From Chrysomallon squamiferum (taxonomy: Eukaryota; Mollusca; Gastropoda; Neomphalida; Peltospiridae), in contig CM022665.1 of the NCBI GenBank assembly GCA_012295275.1, forward strand, positions 10,617,476 to 10,681,475: a DNA stretch of 64,000 nucleotides, read 5' to 3'. The notes under the pieces are model-generated. The model ran no database searches. It saw nothing but the letters and a program-made list of their open reading frames with translations, and was not told the DNA's origin. A program made the position numbers and the translations under genes. This document shows, one piece after another, positions 37,001-50,534 of the stretch. Positions within the stretch are counted from its first letter, which is position 1. The number at the start of each line of letters is the position of its first letter.

Positions 37001-40000
37001 TTATAATGAATTTATCATTATTCTTTCTTATTCTTTTCTATTTCAGAGGGATCTGAAACAACAATCAGTAAGTATTTTGAATTTGGTATATTATGTACAT
37101 CCAAGTGTTTATTTTAAGTTATATCAACCTTTGCTGATAATAAAGTAAAATAATAATAATAATATATCAAGCAATGGATGCTGCCATTTTAATTTCTTGA
37201 TGTATATGTCGTACAGAGAAATTACAGCAAGCTCATTATTAATTTGTTTACTTACTGTGGCATATTTACCTTCTTCTTTGTTTTTGTTTGCTTGTTATTA
37301 TTTCTACATCATTAATCATTTGCTTTTGGTTTTTTGTTCAGGGGACAAAGGTCAGACTTGGGAGTTGTCTGATGATGATAATTTTATCTGTGTGGTGGAA
37401 GGTCAGACAGGGTGGGGGAAGACATCCCTCCTGTCATGTCTTGTTGTTAAGCTTATCACTGTAAGGATATAGTTCTGTTATTATTCTCTTCATTCTCTTA
37501 ATTTTTATTATTGTTGTTGTTATTTTATTATTATTATGATTATTATTTTTTGCAATATTAACTTAATAATGATAACAACATTATTATTATTATAATTATT
37601 ATTAACTGTATAATTTGTTTTGGGAGGGGTTTTGTTGGGTTTTTTTTGTTGTTGCTTATTTATTAGTGTTTATATATTATGTAGCATTTTAAGACTTAAT
37701 TTATAAATTATTAGTTTAATCTATCTTTTCAAACCACTGCATTATTTTTATCCTGTTTCCTTTATGCTTTTTCTGTCACTAATTATATAAAGTTATTTGA
37801 GATGTTGTCTTATTATTAGTAGTTTTCTTTATTTTATTATTATTATTATTATTTGTTTTTTGTTTTTGTTTTTGTTTTTTTTGTTACAGACTATACCTGA
37901 TTTATTTTTTCACTTCTGTGGCAGCACAACACAGAGTTGTATTGAGAGTCAACTACTGAAAAGAATGATACAGTTTTTAAATGTGGACAAATCAGATGTG
38001 CAGATAGGTGAACGTATTTCTAAAACACCCCAGAAGTAGCTTATTAACTAAAGCTAATTTTTAAAAACAGTACCACCTTGACTGTATGTTAGATTAATGA
38101 TATCAGAAATGTTAATTGAATCATTTTATTATTTTTTTATTTTGCTTTCAGTTAAAATGAAAATAAAATCATATTGTTTTTATAGTGTTAAAATACATTT
38201 CTGAGACTTAAATTATTATGTTTTTAATACAGAGCATACAAATATGAATAACTAACATTTGCTAAACAAACTAGGCAGCACCTATCAGTACATAATCAAC
38301 ATTTTCAACAGTTCATGATTATTATTAGAAATTGATTAACTGGAATAAATGCAACATTAATCTACAAGATCAAATATACTTTATTAATCTTGTTCTTTTC
38401 TTTTGTTTTGTTTTTTCCAATAATTAAAATGAACAAAATAATAATGCATTTGTGATACATCAACATTGTCAAAATAGCATAGAGGTTACATCTAAATGGT
38501 AATCTAAGATACTGTGTTTTGCTTGTTTATAGCCTTTATTTTATTATTATTATTTTTTTTTTTTTCAGTGAAGGATGAGAATTTACAGGACTGTACTGTA
38601 GAAGGATTGATAGAAATTTTCAACAAAGTTCTGGTCAGATTTAGACAAAGCGAGAGAAATGCTGTAATTGTTATTGATGCTGTCAATGAAGTATGTTGTA
38701 TAAATTTTCTTTTTTTTTTACAGTAATACTGAAGCTAAATTAAGACAAGCAAAATACTGGATAATACAAGAAATCTCATCACAATTAACAATATACATGT
38801 AATATTCAGAAAGCATATGAAATAATTTCTGAAAATTTTAAACAGATTCCAATGAAAGAGAGATTTTATTTATCATTTATAGATACATTAGGAGTTAAAT
38901 AGAGCTACTAAAGCATATAAAGAAACATTCAGTTATTGAATTTTTATTAATGAGTAGATGCAAACCGAATCTATAATATGAATAATTAAGAACCTGTAAA
39001 ACACAGCATATAAGCAAAAACCAAAAAAAAAATATAATTTTTTTTTAAATATAAAAATAACAGATAAAAGAATAAAGAATTAAAGTTTGCATCAAAATTC
39101 TAATAGCAATAAATTTTAATATTCAGTACATTTAAAAAAAAAAAGATAAAAAAAATGAAAAGAAAAAGTAGGTAATTCTCCTATCACTTTGGCTTATACC
39201 AGTGTAAACTGAGTTATTTTTTTTTGCAGCTGACTACAAATAATACAATAAAACATCTCAGTTGGCTGCCACCATCTATTCCTAAAAATCTGTGTCTGAT
39301 AGTGAGTTCAAATGAACATGTTATAACATTAGCTAGACTGCGAGATCATCCAGCATATTGGTACAAAATGAATCCTCTTTCTAATGACAGCCTGAAAAGA
39401 TTAGCTATCAAGTATCTGGCAAATTTTTCAAAGGTATTATTTGAATTAATTAAACTAATGTTGCTATTTAAATTAAGACCAAATTTACATAAAAATAAGA
39501 TTAACAATAAATGTAAGTGTATTATTTGTCTTAATGATGATCAAACTTAATATTTTGATTAAATTATAAGGAAAATAAAGTGAAAAAATCCTATGTTTGA
39601 AAGTCAATATTAGTTTATTTAAATTGATTTAGCAGTTCAAAACTAAATTTCTTGAAAGTAATATATATTTGCAAGACAGTATTCATCTTCTTAGATTAAC
39701 TGCTGTACAAGATGAATAAATATAAATTCAGCAATACGTATTCGTTGGCATTTAAGTCATGTTTTATTTCATTCTTCTTTCTCTTATTTAAAAGATATTT
39801 GAATGAACAATAATCTTCAGTTTAGAAAATATTTATTAAAATGTCTTGTTTGAATGTTTTTTCTTAATGAATAGCTTTTTTATAATATTTTATATTCTTC
39901 ATGAAATTGTCCTGTTGGAGGTTTCATTTTATAATAAACAAATTCACTGGATTGTAATTTTGATCTTTTGTGTCAGAGGCTGGCTGATCAACAGATGGCC

Positions 40001-42895
40001 ACTTTAATGATCCAGAGTAAAGTGAACAGTCCACTGTGGATGATGCTGATGTGTGAAGAACTGCGAGTGATTGGTGATTTCAGAACTATTGACGAGAAGA
40101 TTTTAGAAATGCCTGAGTCTCTTGATGGATTGTTTATTATCATTTTACAGAGGTTACAACAAGAAGATGACACTGGATTGATCAAAAAGGTATTGTACAA
40201 TGAAACTGGAGTTACGAAAATTATCACATCAAATAAAAAGTGGTTTGGAAAAAAGCAGTCTTATCATTGACATAATTTCAATGCTAAGTTGTAGAATAAT
40301 ATTAAAACTTCAAGTAAAAATTGCTGTAGTGAATTAAAACCTCAGTCTGGCATATTAATTCATTCACTGTGCATTCATTTTGTTGTTTATCGTGTTATTC
40401 TTTACTATTTATTTTGTCTGCTACCAGAAATTACTACTCCTTGGCTCTGAATGTGCCTTAGTAATCATTTTTTCATTTACTGTAATTTGATTTTTTAAAT
40501 CAGTTAATTATTTATGTCATTTTTAGACATCCATTCTTTATTTAATTTGTTCTGTTTTAGACTCTTTGCTCTTTGGCATCATCAGAAGCAGGAATTCTTT
40601 CATCAGACATACTGAAAGTTCTAGGAGACGTAAAGAAGAAGGAAACTGCTCCACCACTTTACTGGGCTCAGGCTAAAAGACATCTGAAACCTTACATTCG
40701 GATCACAGGATTTCCTAAAGAATACATAACATTTTACCATGAATCAATAAGAAAGGTACACATACTGTAGAATGTGGGGAAACTGTAAGCATAGATATTC
40801 TCTTATCAGAGGCAGGTTCCAAATTTTAGATAATATTATGTCACTGTGATGGATATGTTTACTTTCAAGATGAAATAATTATAACTATAATGAAAGAAAC
40901 CCATGTAGGTTACAAACATTATTTTTAAGCCATAATATTTCAGTAAAAAAAATGTCAGAAAACAACTGAAGCTTCCATTTTTATTTATTCAGTATTCAAG
41001 CGTTGTTTTTTTTTTTAATGTTTTTTTTTATATTAAATGTATTTTAATTTTTTTTTTTTTTTAAATTATGAAATCATTTGAAAGGATCTTTACAAATAAA
41101 TATTATAATGGAATTTTTGTTATTTTTTGTTTTTTACATGATTAAGGCTGTGGTAAAGAGTCTGTTGTTAGAACGTGAGGAATATCTACTGTGGCAGAGT
41201 CATCTTGCTGACTACTATCAATACTGGTGTGAGAATTTGTCTCTCAAGATATATTACCTACCTCTACATCTGAAACAAGCTACAGAACATGACAGGTAAA
41301 GGGATATCATGTTATAAATATATACATTTAAGAAAATGTTTGTAAAAAAAATAAAATATAGAATAACAGTTTCTACAAAATTTAAGGGCTGTTTAAATAT
41401 TTAAAGATTTAGTTGAGGAGTTGTTGTGTTATGTAAATATATATATATTTTTTTAAAAAGACACCACAAAAATTGGTAAGACTATGCCTACAGCATTTTA
41501 ACAAAGTTTAACCATTAAATTTGTTGCTAATTACAGACTACAAAAATATATTTTAAAATATTTTGGACATAAACCATGGTAAAAGAATTTCATAAAATTA
41601 ATACTAAATTTTTTTTTTTTTTTTTTTTTTTGTATGTCACCATGTCATTGTCTTTAGCACTAAAATGGTTCCTATAAATGTACTGCAAGTAATAAAATAA
41701 TAGTTAATGATTTTGGAGTTGGAGATTCTGGTAACTATTTTGTCATTTTGTTCATATCTTAGTGGTTTTTGTGAACATTAAATATAAAAGTCATATAAAG
41801 AGAATAGTCTATGAATACTTTTGAATAATATTCTTCAATATTTTGGTGTGATTCAGTCAAGATTTTATTATTATACAGTTATTTTATTTTCCAAATAGTT
41901 AATTACTTAAATATTCCATCCATCATTTGTGACAGTTATGGATTTGGGAGGTATGAGAATTATGAGTAATGTTAAATAAAAACATATTAATATTTAATAA
42001 TTCTATGTATGTCTTCAGGCTTATTGACTTTCTTCGTAATGACAGGGATTCAATGAAAATATCTCCACCACAACGTAGCAGATATTTTGAGGTTGGTAAA
42101 ACAAAATTTCATTTGATATATAAAATATCATTCACAAATGGTAATATACACGTTCATGAAATGTTATCTTAATATTAGATACTAAAGAAAAGGAAACCCA
42201 TACAAAATCAACTCCAAAACAGCAGGAACCTAAAATATATTATTAGAAAGATGCAGTGTTTGATACATACACAAATTCTGCACTCCACCTTTATAACTTC
42301 ACGCCTCCCTCTGTTTCACTTCATCCATCTGCGTGAAATAAAAAAAAAAAAAAAAAAAAGGTTTTTTAAAGATTTAGCATATTATGTCTATATATTGAAT
42401 CACAACAATACAAGTGTTTTTTTAACACATTATAACACATGGTGAATCTGATCACATGAAAACGAGTTACCTAATGACATGCAATTCCAAGATTTAATAT
42501 TATCTTTGTTTTAAATCTTTTTTTTTTTTTTTCATCACACTGTTTTATTTCAGGATGTCCGATGTATGCTTGTAGCAGACAGTGCATTACCAATGACACA
42601 GGCTGCTGTAATATGTCAGAGATGTCGAAAAAAGATTGGTGTATTTAATCCAGGCAATATGTTTATAGCAGAGAACAGCTGTATTATTTGTGCTTCGTTT
42701 TGTAATACATTCATGAAGAATCCACCAGGCAGATACTGTTCATTCCATTCAACAAAATTTAGAAATGTCTGTACTGCTTGCGGCTTTCATGTATTTCCAA
42801 ATGATGTCAATTCTGTAGCTGGCAAGCTCTGCAACTGGTGTTCTTTTGGAATCAATGGTAAAAAATGTGTTTTCATTGGCTCTAGGAACAGATAG
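31040..42895 (+). CDS. DUF4062-NACHT STAND NTPase with cysteine-rich C-terminus
   Basis: Eighteen exons: 31040-31084, 31979-32176, 32768-32952, 33390-33500, 34001-34118, 35641-35736, 36148-36265, 36623-36745, 37047-37067, 37342-37460, 37890-38007, 38569-38690, 39230-39433, 39977-40189, 40561-40755, 41147-41295, 42019-42091 and 42554-42895. All phases agree and they sum to 2550 bases, 849 residues. Residues about 55-130 are a DUF4062 domain (RLFISSTFTDFFNERE, then LRWGIPADATKGETI), as found in NPHP3, TEP1, NWD1 and TTC41. The P-loop GQTGWGKTS is at 359-367 and Walker B AVIVIDAVNE at 449-458. A helical NACHT-associated and winged-helix-like region follows. The last 113 residues hold CxxC pairs at 757/760, 779/782, 809/812 and 829/832 plus C786, C798, H801 and C841, a likely multi-zinc module. 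Closest remembered relatives are TTC41/GNN and DDB_G0287407-like proteins, which have TPR repeats; none is seen here. The cellular role is unknown. Confidence 0.88.
32937..33185 (+). repeat. 72-bp tandem array that repeats the exon 3 splice donor
   Basis: Four diverged units follow one another. The first contains the end of exon 3 and its donor (GGAGAAAGGTAC, GT at 32953). The next ones repeat GAGAGAAAGGTATG (GT at 33025), GGGAGAAAGGTATG (GT at 33097) and GGGAGAAATGTATT (GT at 33170). Spacing is 72, 72 and 73 bases. Confidence 0.85.
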
Positions 42896-43097
42896 TTTCT
42901 GATATAAAAATAAATCACATATGAACTTCAACAGTGCTTAGATCATGAAGTGCTAATGTAAGAGACTTTTTTAAAAATCTGAATTTAAAATTTAATGCAA
43001 TTTTATTCAGGAACCTTTCTACACAGTGACCAATAGAGATGTATTTATTTAGTTATTTAAATATGAGATTATTAAGCATTTATATTTTTCTGCAAAG

Positions 43098-43288
43098 CAA
43101 CATCCAGCAGATACAGATGTTTGGTTTGTGCTGGGTTGTCTCTGTATATCAGTGTATATATTTCTGTCAATTCATCACTAAAAAAATTCATTAAACAGTC
43201 GTTAATTTTTTCTCATCTTTCCAAAATAAATGAAGGTAACAAATCTTTTAAATCAACATGTACAAATATAAACAGGGTTATTCAGTAA
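43098..43288 (+). CDS. Possible alternative last exon of the NACHT gene
   Basis: Exon 18 contains a potential donor (ATG|GTAAAA, GT at 42858-42859) that leaves one base. An acceptor at 43096-43097 would continue the frame for 63 codons, starting ATSSRYRCLVCAG and ending at TAA 43286-43288. The start contains another CxxC, in keeping with the zinc-binding region it would extend, but the rest is low-complexity and could be open by chance. The simpler model is that the gene ends at the TAG in exon 18. Confidence 0.25.
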
Positions 43289-43643
43289 CATTTTTATTGT
43301 TTTGTAACAAATATGTGTTATTATTTGTAGTACTTTTAGATTTTAGGTGAAATTTTAAAACTGCAAGTCAGAAGTTATGTATTCAGCTAGTCTTTTATAA
43401 AAGATTAGATGTATAATCCTGTTCATTTATTTTTAATTGTTACTTATGTAATAATCATAAATTAGCTGTGATATTTTTATTAGTCAATTTAATATTCATT
43501 TTAATTTTGTTACAATATTATTGGGCTTTTTCTTTTCTTTTTTAATGACAGATTTAATAAATATGGTCTGAAAAATGTTTATTGTTGTTTTCGGGTGTTT
43601 AAAAAAAAAAAATTTAAAGACCTTTTTAAAATAATTAAATTTA

Positions 43644-43647
<4 letters not shown>

Positions 43648-43699
<52 letters not shown>

Positions 43700-43700
43700 T
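43648..43700. repeat. (ATT)n microsatellite
   Basis: ATT trinucleotide run of about 50 bases. Confidence 0.95.
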
Positions 43701-46700
43701 TGTATTTACATACTTTTCAGCAAACAAACTGACTGATCTGTTCATTATTAGGGCCTATTACTTTTCTTAGTTACCAATTAGAACCTGAAGAAATGATTAC
43801 TACAGTAATGTAATATCACGTGTACAATTCATTCTTAAGAGCCTCGTCTGATGTCATTTGTTTTTAAATTTAAAACAAAATAAATAAATAAAAAATAAAA
43901 ACATTACTAATTTTTTTTTATATATATATATATAGTTTTATGTTGCTTGGAAATTAAGTAATTTTAGTTTCAGTAATTTTTAATATAGTTATATGAAATA
44001 GTATTTGGGAATAAAAATGGCGATTGAAATATTGAAGCTATAGAAAATATGGAAGAGGAGGGAAAATGAAGTTAGATCTATTATTAAAAATTCAGGAATC
44101 AAAATATACTTGATACTATCAGAAATAACTAAAGTTTCAAATCTATTATCTTGTTTCCATTTCAAAATGTATTAAAAATTATTCAACACCAACTCAAAGA
44201 TAAATTATAAATATCTTTTATTCAGATTTAAAATCAACAGCTATACTTGGTTAACAGTATAACATTTTTATAATAACCCAACAACCCTAAACAATACATA
44301 TATAGTGCAAACAATTCAATCAGCAGTGTTTCCTTTTAATAACAATACTTATAAAAATAGGTTGTTTGACCTCTATATTTTATTATTCAAATATTTATTG
44401 AAAACAAAGAATTTTACTTAGTTTAATTTATTTTTTGAAATTAAGTAGATAAATTAACAAATTAAAAATGGAGAAAAGAGCACTATAATATTTATTTATA
44501 ACACCTGCATAAAAAGAACACTTTTATGAAAATACATGATCAAAAATATTTTCAATAATGTTATTTGAAGGTTTAGTTCATTTACAACATTTAATTATTT
44601 ATATTTCTTTAGATTATTTTAAAAATAAATAAATAAAAGACATACAAAATATTTAATATCTTTATTTTAAAGATTTGGTTAAATTCCATAATTTAGAAAA
44701 AAATATAATGTTTATCAGAAGAAGACAATAATATTAAAGGCACAAAATACATATATATTTTTTATCAATTTAGAGCAAAATAGTTTTTGATTTAACTATT
44801 TTACTTTTTAAAAGATATAATATTAATGGGAGTAAAACATTTTATTCCTATTTTAAGGCAATTAACCTTTTCTGCAGAAGACAATGCTGAATTGAAAAAT
44901 ACGTACAAGACAGAAGTATTTTTATTACTTTTTACAGTTAATTGTATTATGTAGTCAATTCCTTTTAACAAACAATAATCTAATAAAGGAAATATATGTT
45001 TTTTAAAGCAGCAATAGAAATATTGCATAAGACAGTATAACTGATTTTTTTTCTTTTATAAAAAGACAAAATTTCAAGTAATGTTACACTCTACTTGCTA
45101 TTTAACAGTTCTAATGCTACTTAACCGGTTCACTATTTACAAAAATTAATTTTAAAATAATCAAATGACTAGATATAAAATGCATTTGAACATTTTATAA
45201 ACTCAACAAATAAGTTCAGATGCTCTAATCTCCTATATCAATTATATGCACACAGAAAAAAAAGTATCAGAATTATTAGAATGACAATGGCAATTATCAG
45301 TCAATAAGAAACCTTTTTATTATTAATGGACAAACATTACATGCTGCCTTATCAGTGAATTGAACAATAAATCAGATTAAGGCTTCTTATCACACTGCTT
45401 AGTGTAATATGTATTTTCTAATAATCAACATGAAAATATTATTTCAAAAGAAATCAAAATGAAATGAGAATTAAGGTGCAAATATAAAACTATAAGTCAC
45501 AGAAGAAACTGGCATCAAGATTGAAATGCCAACTATTAGCAGTAAATCTGATAGATATTTGTTTTGTGAAATCCAACTCTGATTTAGAATTTTTCAAATA
45601 TTGAAGGTCAGTGTTTTTGTTTCTAATCACCGCCTATGCTTTATTTAATTTTAAGAAGAAAATACTAATGTTCATATTAAAAACAGAAACTGAAGTTTCT
45701 GCTAAGAGTCATTCACATACACACACATCCACACACACTGGTACATTTACACATACATTATGAAAAAAACTGCAAAAAAAATTGCAAGTGCAGCAGTTAA
45801 TACTTTAACAGGCAGTTAGATAAAATATATAAATTTATGTATATATTTACATTTACTAAAAACAGATATGAAATCTCACAATTAGTTGAGGTATCTGTCA
45901 AAACTAATAAGACTATGTTAATTTTAAAGCAGTTGAAAACTTAATGACAAAGTGACAAAAACTATCAAAGGAATGTTTTGCATTGAGATTGCCTGTCTCA
46001 TGGAATATACACAAAAAGTTACCCTAGTAATAGTAATATGCAAATAATGATAACCAGCATCATTTTCTTAGTTCACAAATGTAACATTATCCATTTCCAG
46101 GAACTAAGAAAATAACTGCAGCATTTTTTTAAAATGGCATGATGAAATAGTTTCCTCACCAGTCATACTGTTAAAGCTTACATATTTGTTTTTGTGAAAA
46201 AAGTATTAAGAAAAAATAAAGTGCTCTGGCAATAAAAATTCTCAACAGTTTTTCCAACTGCCACTGAAAATATCCTAAAGATGTGAACAAGCTTTTTCAC
46301 ATACAAAACTTTATAAAATAAAATATTTATAAACAGAATGAAATGTCTTACATTATTCTGAAAGCAAAATGTTTAGCAAATCAAACTGTTAATAGAAAGC
46401 TAAAAAACTGATACCCATGTAAAGATAAATACATATTCTATACAGGATACAAATAATACATTTAACATTCAGCAGAATGTATTTCAAGGTCCAAAAAAGT
46501 TCCTAAAATATAAAAAATGTATATGTATACATTTGGAGGTAAATAAAGATACCTAACTACATTTTGCATACTTCCACGAAAGAGTTTTAGTTCATCAGTG
46601 ACCAATCTTAGTTAATAATAAAGAGCAACATTTCTACTTCAAACTGTTATTAAATTCTTCTGTGAGGAAAATAAATTAAGTAAGACATTCTCATTAATAA

Positions 46701-46953
46701 TTCTAAGTCTGTAAAAAAAATATTTTTTGGTTTATTTATATCTGGTACAAATTCTGCTACAACAAAAGGTACAAATTTCTTAAATTTAACGTTTAATGTC
46801 TGGTCTTTACTGTCACATTAAACAATAACAAGGAAGTATCCAAAATTTGGCTAGTCGTACTTTATCACAAAAGATACACTTTAAAATAAAATATATATAT
46901 AATTGTGCTTAAATTGCACAAAATACATATTACCACTGTTTATAATGCACTTG

Positions 46954-48420
46954 TTAACAGAAAGAAAATTCAGACTCTACTCTTTCTTTCAACTCGTTGA
47001 TCTGCTGAAGGAGACTCGATGTACTGTTGTGCACCGTCTGACCATAGGCAGCCATGTCATCTGTTGTAGCGTAGTCTTGGTCATTCCAGTCACTATCTTC
47101 ATTCGACTCACTAAGACTAGAGAAAGAGCTGGCACGACTACTCATCTCAGTTCCAAATGAATATTCTGAGTAATTATCTTGAAGTACTGTCTTGTACTCT
47201 TGTATAGATTCATGCAAGGACCAGAGTTGACATAGAAGAGAGATGTCATGCTGTCTCAGGTCAGCCTACAAAAATATTTATATTCTTATATTATTATGAT
47301 TTATATAACATTACATTGCTTTATATAATTTTACAGGCTTCAAATTTTAATATTTTTTTTTAGGGCTTGAAAAGTGTTGCTTGGGCTTAATCAGAAATGT
47401 TAGGACACAAAGGCAACTTAATTTTTATCAAGTTTTCATGAATGTCACTGAGCTTGCCACAGACTGTAGCTAAATTATGGTCAAAAACAAACCAAAACTG
47501 TTTATTTGAATCATTGGTACCTAAAAGAAACTTGACAGCTTTTCATATTTGTCAACGGCCAAGTAAAGTTCCTGCTTTTTATGCTTTTCTGGTGACATTT
47601 ATAATTTACAAGTAAACACAATTAATAAAGAGATACATATTTGTAAATGTCAAGAAATGTGCTTTTATTTGACATGGTCAGTGAATCACTAGATTTATGG
47701 GAAAGACATGCAGGCAAGAAAAGAAAAGTAGAGCAGCCACAGGACTTTACTGACATGGAGATCATGCAAATTTTGAGGCAGAAGGTACTTGCCATTAATT
47801 CCATGGTAAAATCTAAAGCTTGTATTTATGATAAATGTATTGTCCTACATAATATTACATTTAATTATATTATACAACTTTTTATTATATTACATTTTAA
47901 TTATAATAATTATAACATATCATATTAATGGTATTATTTTACTAGATGTATCTACATCATGATTCTTTTTTCCTTACAAAATAAAAACTATTCACATTGA
48001 AAATCATTTACAAAGTTTTATTTGATTTACAAACATCTAGGCCTAAATAAATATGTAATATATAATAGGATAAATGTAAAAATACAATAAAACTAATGAA
48101 TGTATAAACTATAATAAAGTATTATATTTTGTATTTTAAGTAATAAATAACTTGAATATTGATGTATACATGTGTTGTGTATTTGTTTAGATCAGTATAT
48201 AGTTAATCAAATAATACATATAAATATGAAATCAGTTAACCCTTATTATAAATTCTAATTTAAAGTTATCAGATATTCACTGTATATAAATAATTTTGAA
48301 AAAAAAATTGACCAGTATCCACAAAATGAATCAGTTCTAGAAAATGTAAAAACTGCGGAAATACGTCAAAATATTATAATTACTGAACACTTTATTACAC
48401 CTGGCAACGAGCCATGTAAA

Positions 48421-48468
<48 letters not shown>

Positions 48469-48832
48469 GTTCAACGGTCATTTAAAAATTATTAACCGAC
48501 ATAAAATTGATAAGAATTAATACCATTTCCTTCTTAAGTTTGCTCAGTGTCGAATTAAGCTGACAAAATGAAGAACAAGATCCTTGACAGGTGTTGTTTG
48601 AATTGTTTTCTATTCTGTTTCTCAACGTATCACTATCACTGTTTTGTGAGTTATTACTACATGTACCACTAGTACTAGGCTTGTCCATTTGTGCAAGTTC
48701 TTTTGCTGTTCCTTCTGCTTGCAGGACATTCTGTGAATATAGTTTTCCTTTTTCACGCCACTGTGAAGTATCAGACCCCACAAAAGCACTAAAACACTCA
48801 GGTAATGGAGGTAGTCCAGGAATCACAGACAT
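46954..48832 (-). CDS. FAM89: FAM89 / leucine repeat adapter protein 25 homologue
   Basis: Two minus-strand exons, 48832-48524 (103 codons, phase 0) and 47265-46954 (103 codons plus TAA), give 206 residues; FAM89A/B are about 180-190. Near the start PGLPPLPECFSAF matches the GLPPLPKSLSGLL block of FAM89. Across the splice junction, LSKLKKEM joins ADLRQHDISLLCQLWSLHESIQEYK, the strongly conserved core with its leucine repeat. The middle is Ser/Asn-rich and likely disordered, and the tail has an acidic Ser-rich part followed by a short helical segment (SSLLQQINELKERV). FAM89B (LRAP25) is described in mammals as an adapter linking MRCK and LIMK1 in lamellipodial actin control; whether that holds here is inference. 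The start ATG at 48832 is followed by the conserved block within a few residues. Confidence 0.9.
47647..47785 (+). other. Unassigned open frame in the FAM89 intron
   Basis: On the strand opposite to FAM89 a frame beginning MSRNVLLFDMVSESLDLW reads through a charged segment (GKKRKVEQPQDFTDMEIMQ) to a GTACTT donor-like site near 47786. Its composition is more protein-like than other intronic frames. I recognise no family. It may be a fragment of a mobile element, a processed gene fragment or chance. Confidence 0.25.
48425..48465. repeat. Poly-T tract
   Basis: About 41 consecutive T residues in the FAM89 intron, close to the exon 1 donor. Confidence 0.95.
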
Positions 48833-50470
48833 ATTGTCGTCTGGGGAACTGATTAATAAAGTGAGCGTTTAACAACTTCTAAAACTTTTCGCTCTGTTAC
48901 CACCTGTCAAAGAGCGCCCTCGGGCAAAAATATATCAAATAACGGGAAGCAACTCTAACAATTTATTACATCTGGCAATGAGCCAACATTTTTTCTGGAT
49001 TCTACGCACAAAATGATAATAACAGCTTTATTCTTTACGATGATTTTTTGTAGGATAAATAGGATGGCCAGATTTTGGTAATTAATTACCAGATTTAACC
49101 GTGTTAACCCGGATAATGAAGTGTTCATATAATTTTTATCGCCGCTACTTCTACTACTACTATTACTACAAATAATAATTACAACTCACGTTCATCTCTG
49201 TATTTACTTCTGGTTATTAACTGGAGTGTATTTTCTTTCAAAATGAAATAAAAAGAAGAAAGAAAGAAAGAAAATAATAATTGAAATAAAATACTGTAGC
49301 TGAAAACAACTGGTCAAATTATAAATCACTTTTAAACAGCGCACAGTTAAAATAACTATATCCAATTTTGAAACGCTGGACAAAATAAATATTGTACAAC
49401 GGTAAAACGCATATCTGAAAAAAAAAAAAAAAAAAAAAAAAAAGTTGATAAGTGAAGATCTCTGCCTTTTAGACGTAACCAACTCAGCACGTTTCTTCCC
49501 ATTTGTCAAGAACAGAGAACTAAACAGGACATATATTATGACGAAATAAAAATAGTACTGAATATTATTATTGCTTTGTGTTGTTATAGTGATTTACTGA
49601 TGAGGTATAGGTAAGCGGCAGGCGATTAGACATGCTCTCAACCATGACGTTTGTGATTATAAGCTGTCAGACAAATGGAATATATGACAAATGGAGTAGT
49701 CCTTTCAGTTAACACTGAGAGAAAAACAGTCTCATTATAATGTATATCTTGTTCCCCATGTTCTGTGCATTACGTAAGTATAGCTATGTAGCAAAGTCGA
49801 AGGTCAGTTGCTTTCGAACATCAGTCGCTGTTAGAATTTTGTTCCAAGAAATAGAAATAAGAGATATAAAAACGCTCAGTCCATCGAGGTAACAAAATGA
49901 GTGACACATTACATAAGAGAAAGAAATTGTCACGGGACTCCTTATCTCGCTTTCGATTAATGTGATGTGTCTCTTCTTTAAACACTAATAAACAGCTACT
50001 GAAACATGAACAACAGCCTTAGATTAGCTACACGAGACACGAAAATTGGTATCAAAACATATCATGCATTTTAATATACTTCTCATGGGTGGAACGAGTA
50101 ATAACCCTAGCCATCTTCAGTTAATTTTGACGTCAACAATATTTAATCATTTATTTTATATACATTAAAATAGTCATGTCATAAATATTACGACTGAAGA
50201 ATATATGTCAAACTGTAATAATAATAATAATAATAAATATAATTAATAAATAAATAATAAAATCTTACCCGTGCGCCCAGGGCTCTCACATACTAATCAA
50301 TTAATCATCTTTATTTGAAGGAAATAAAATACTTTCAGGCGACATATATGATCTATATAATGTATGTATCCTCAACATCTGTGTTTCCAACCTTTCTTTC
50401 CAGTTACAGTTTGTCATCATGATGACAAATATACACTCTTGTGCCTAGAGACAACAAATCCACTAACACT

Positions 50471-50501
50471 CTTTCTCTTTCTCTCTCTCTCTCTCTCTCT
50501 C

Positions 50502-50528
<27 letters not shown>
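50471..50528. repeat. (CT)n/(CA)n compound microsatellite
   Basis: A CT run passes directly into a CA run. Confidence 0.95.

Positions 50529-50534
<6 letters not shown>

Larger units (their letters stand above)
42896..46953. other. Convergent intergenic region between the NACHT and FAM89 genes
   Basis: The two genes converge here, so both 3' untranslated regions should lie within it. From about 44.2 to 46.95 kb the sequence is less repetitive and may be a long FAM89 3' untranslated region on the minus strand. A possible extra coding exon of the NACHT gene is described at 43098-43288. Nothing else coding can be supported. Confidence 0.5.

Noticed and set aside
43648-43700. CRISPR-like or satellite array
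   Set aside because: Simple trinucleotide microsatellite without spacers.
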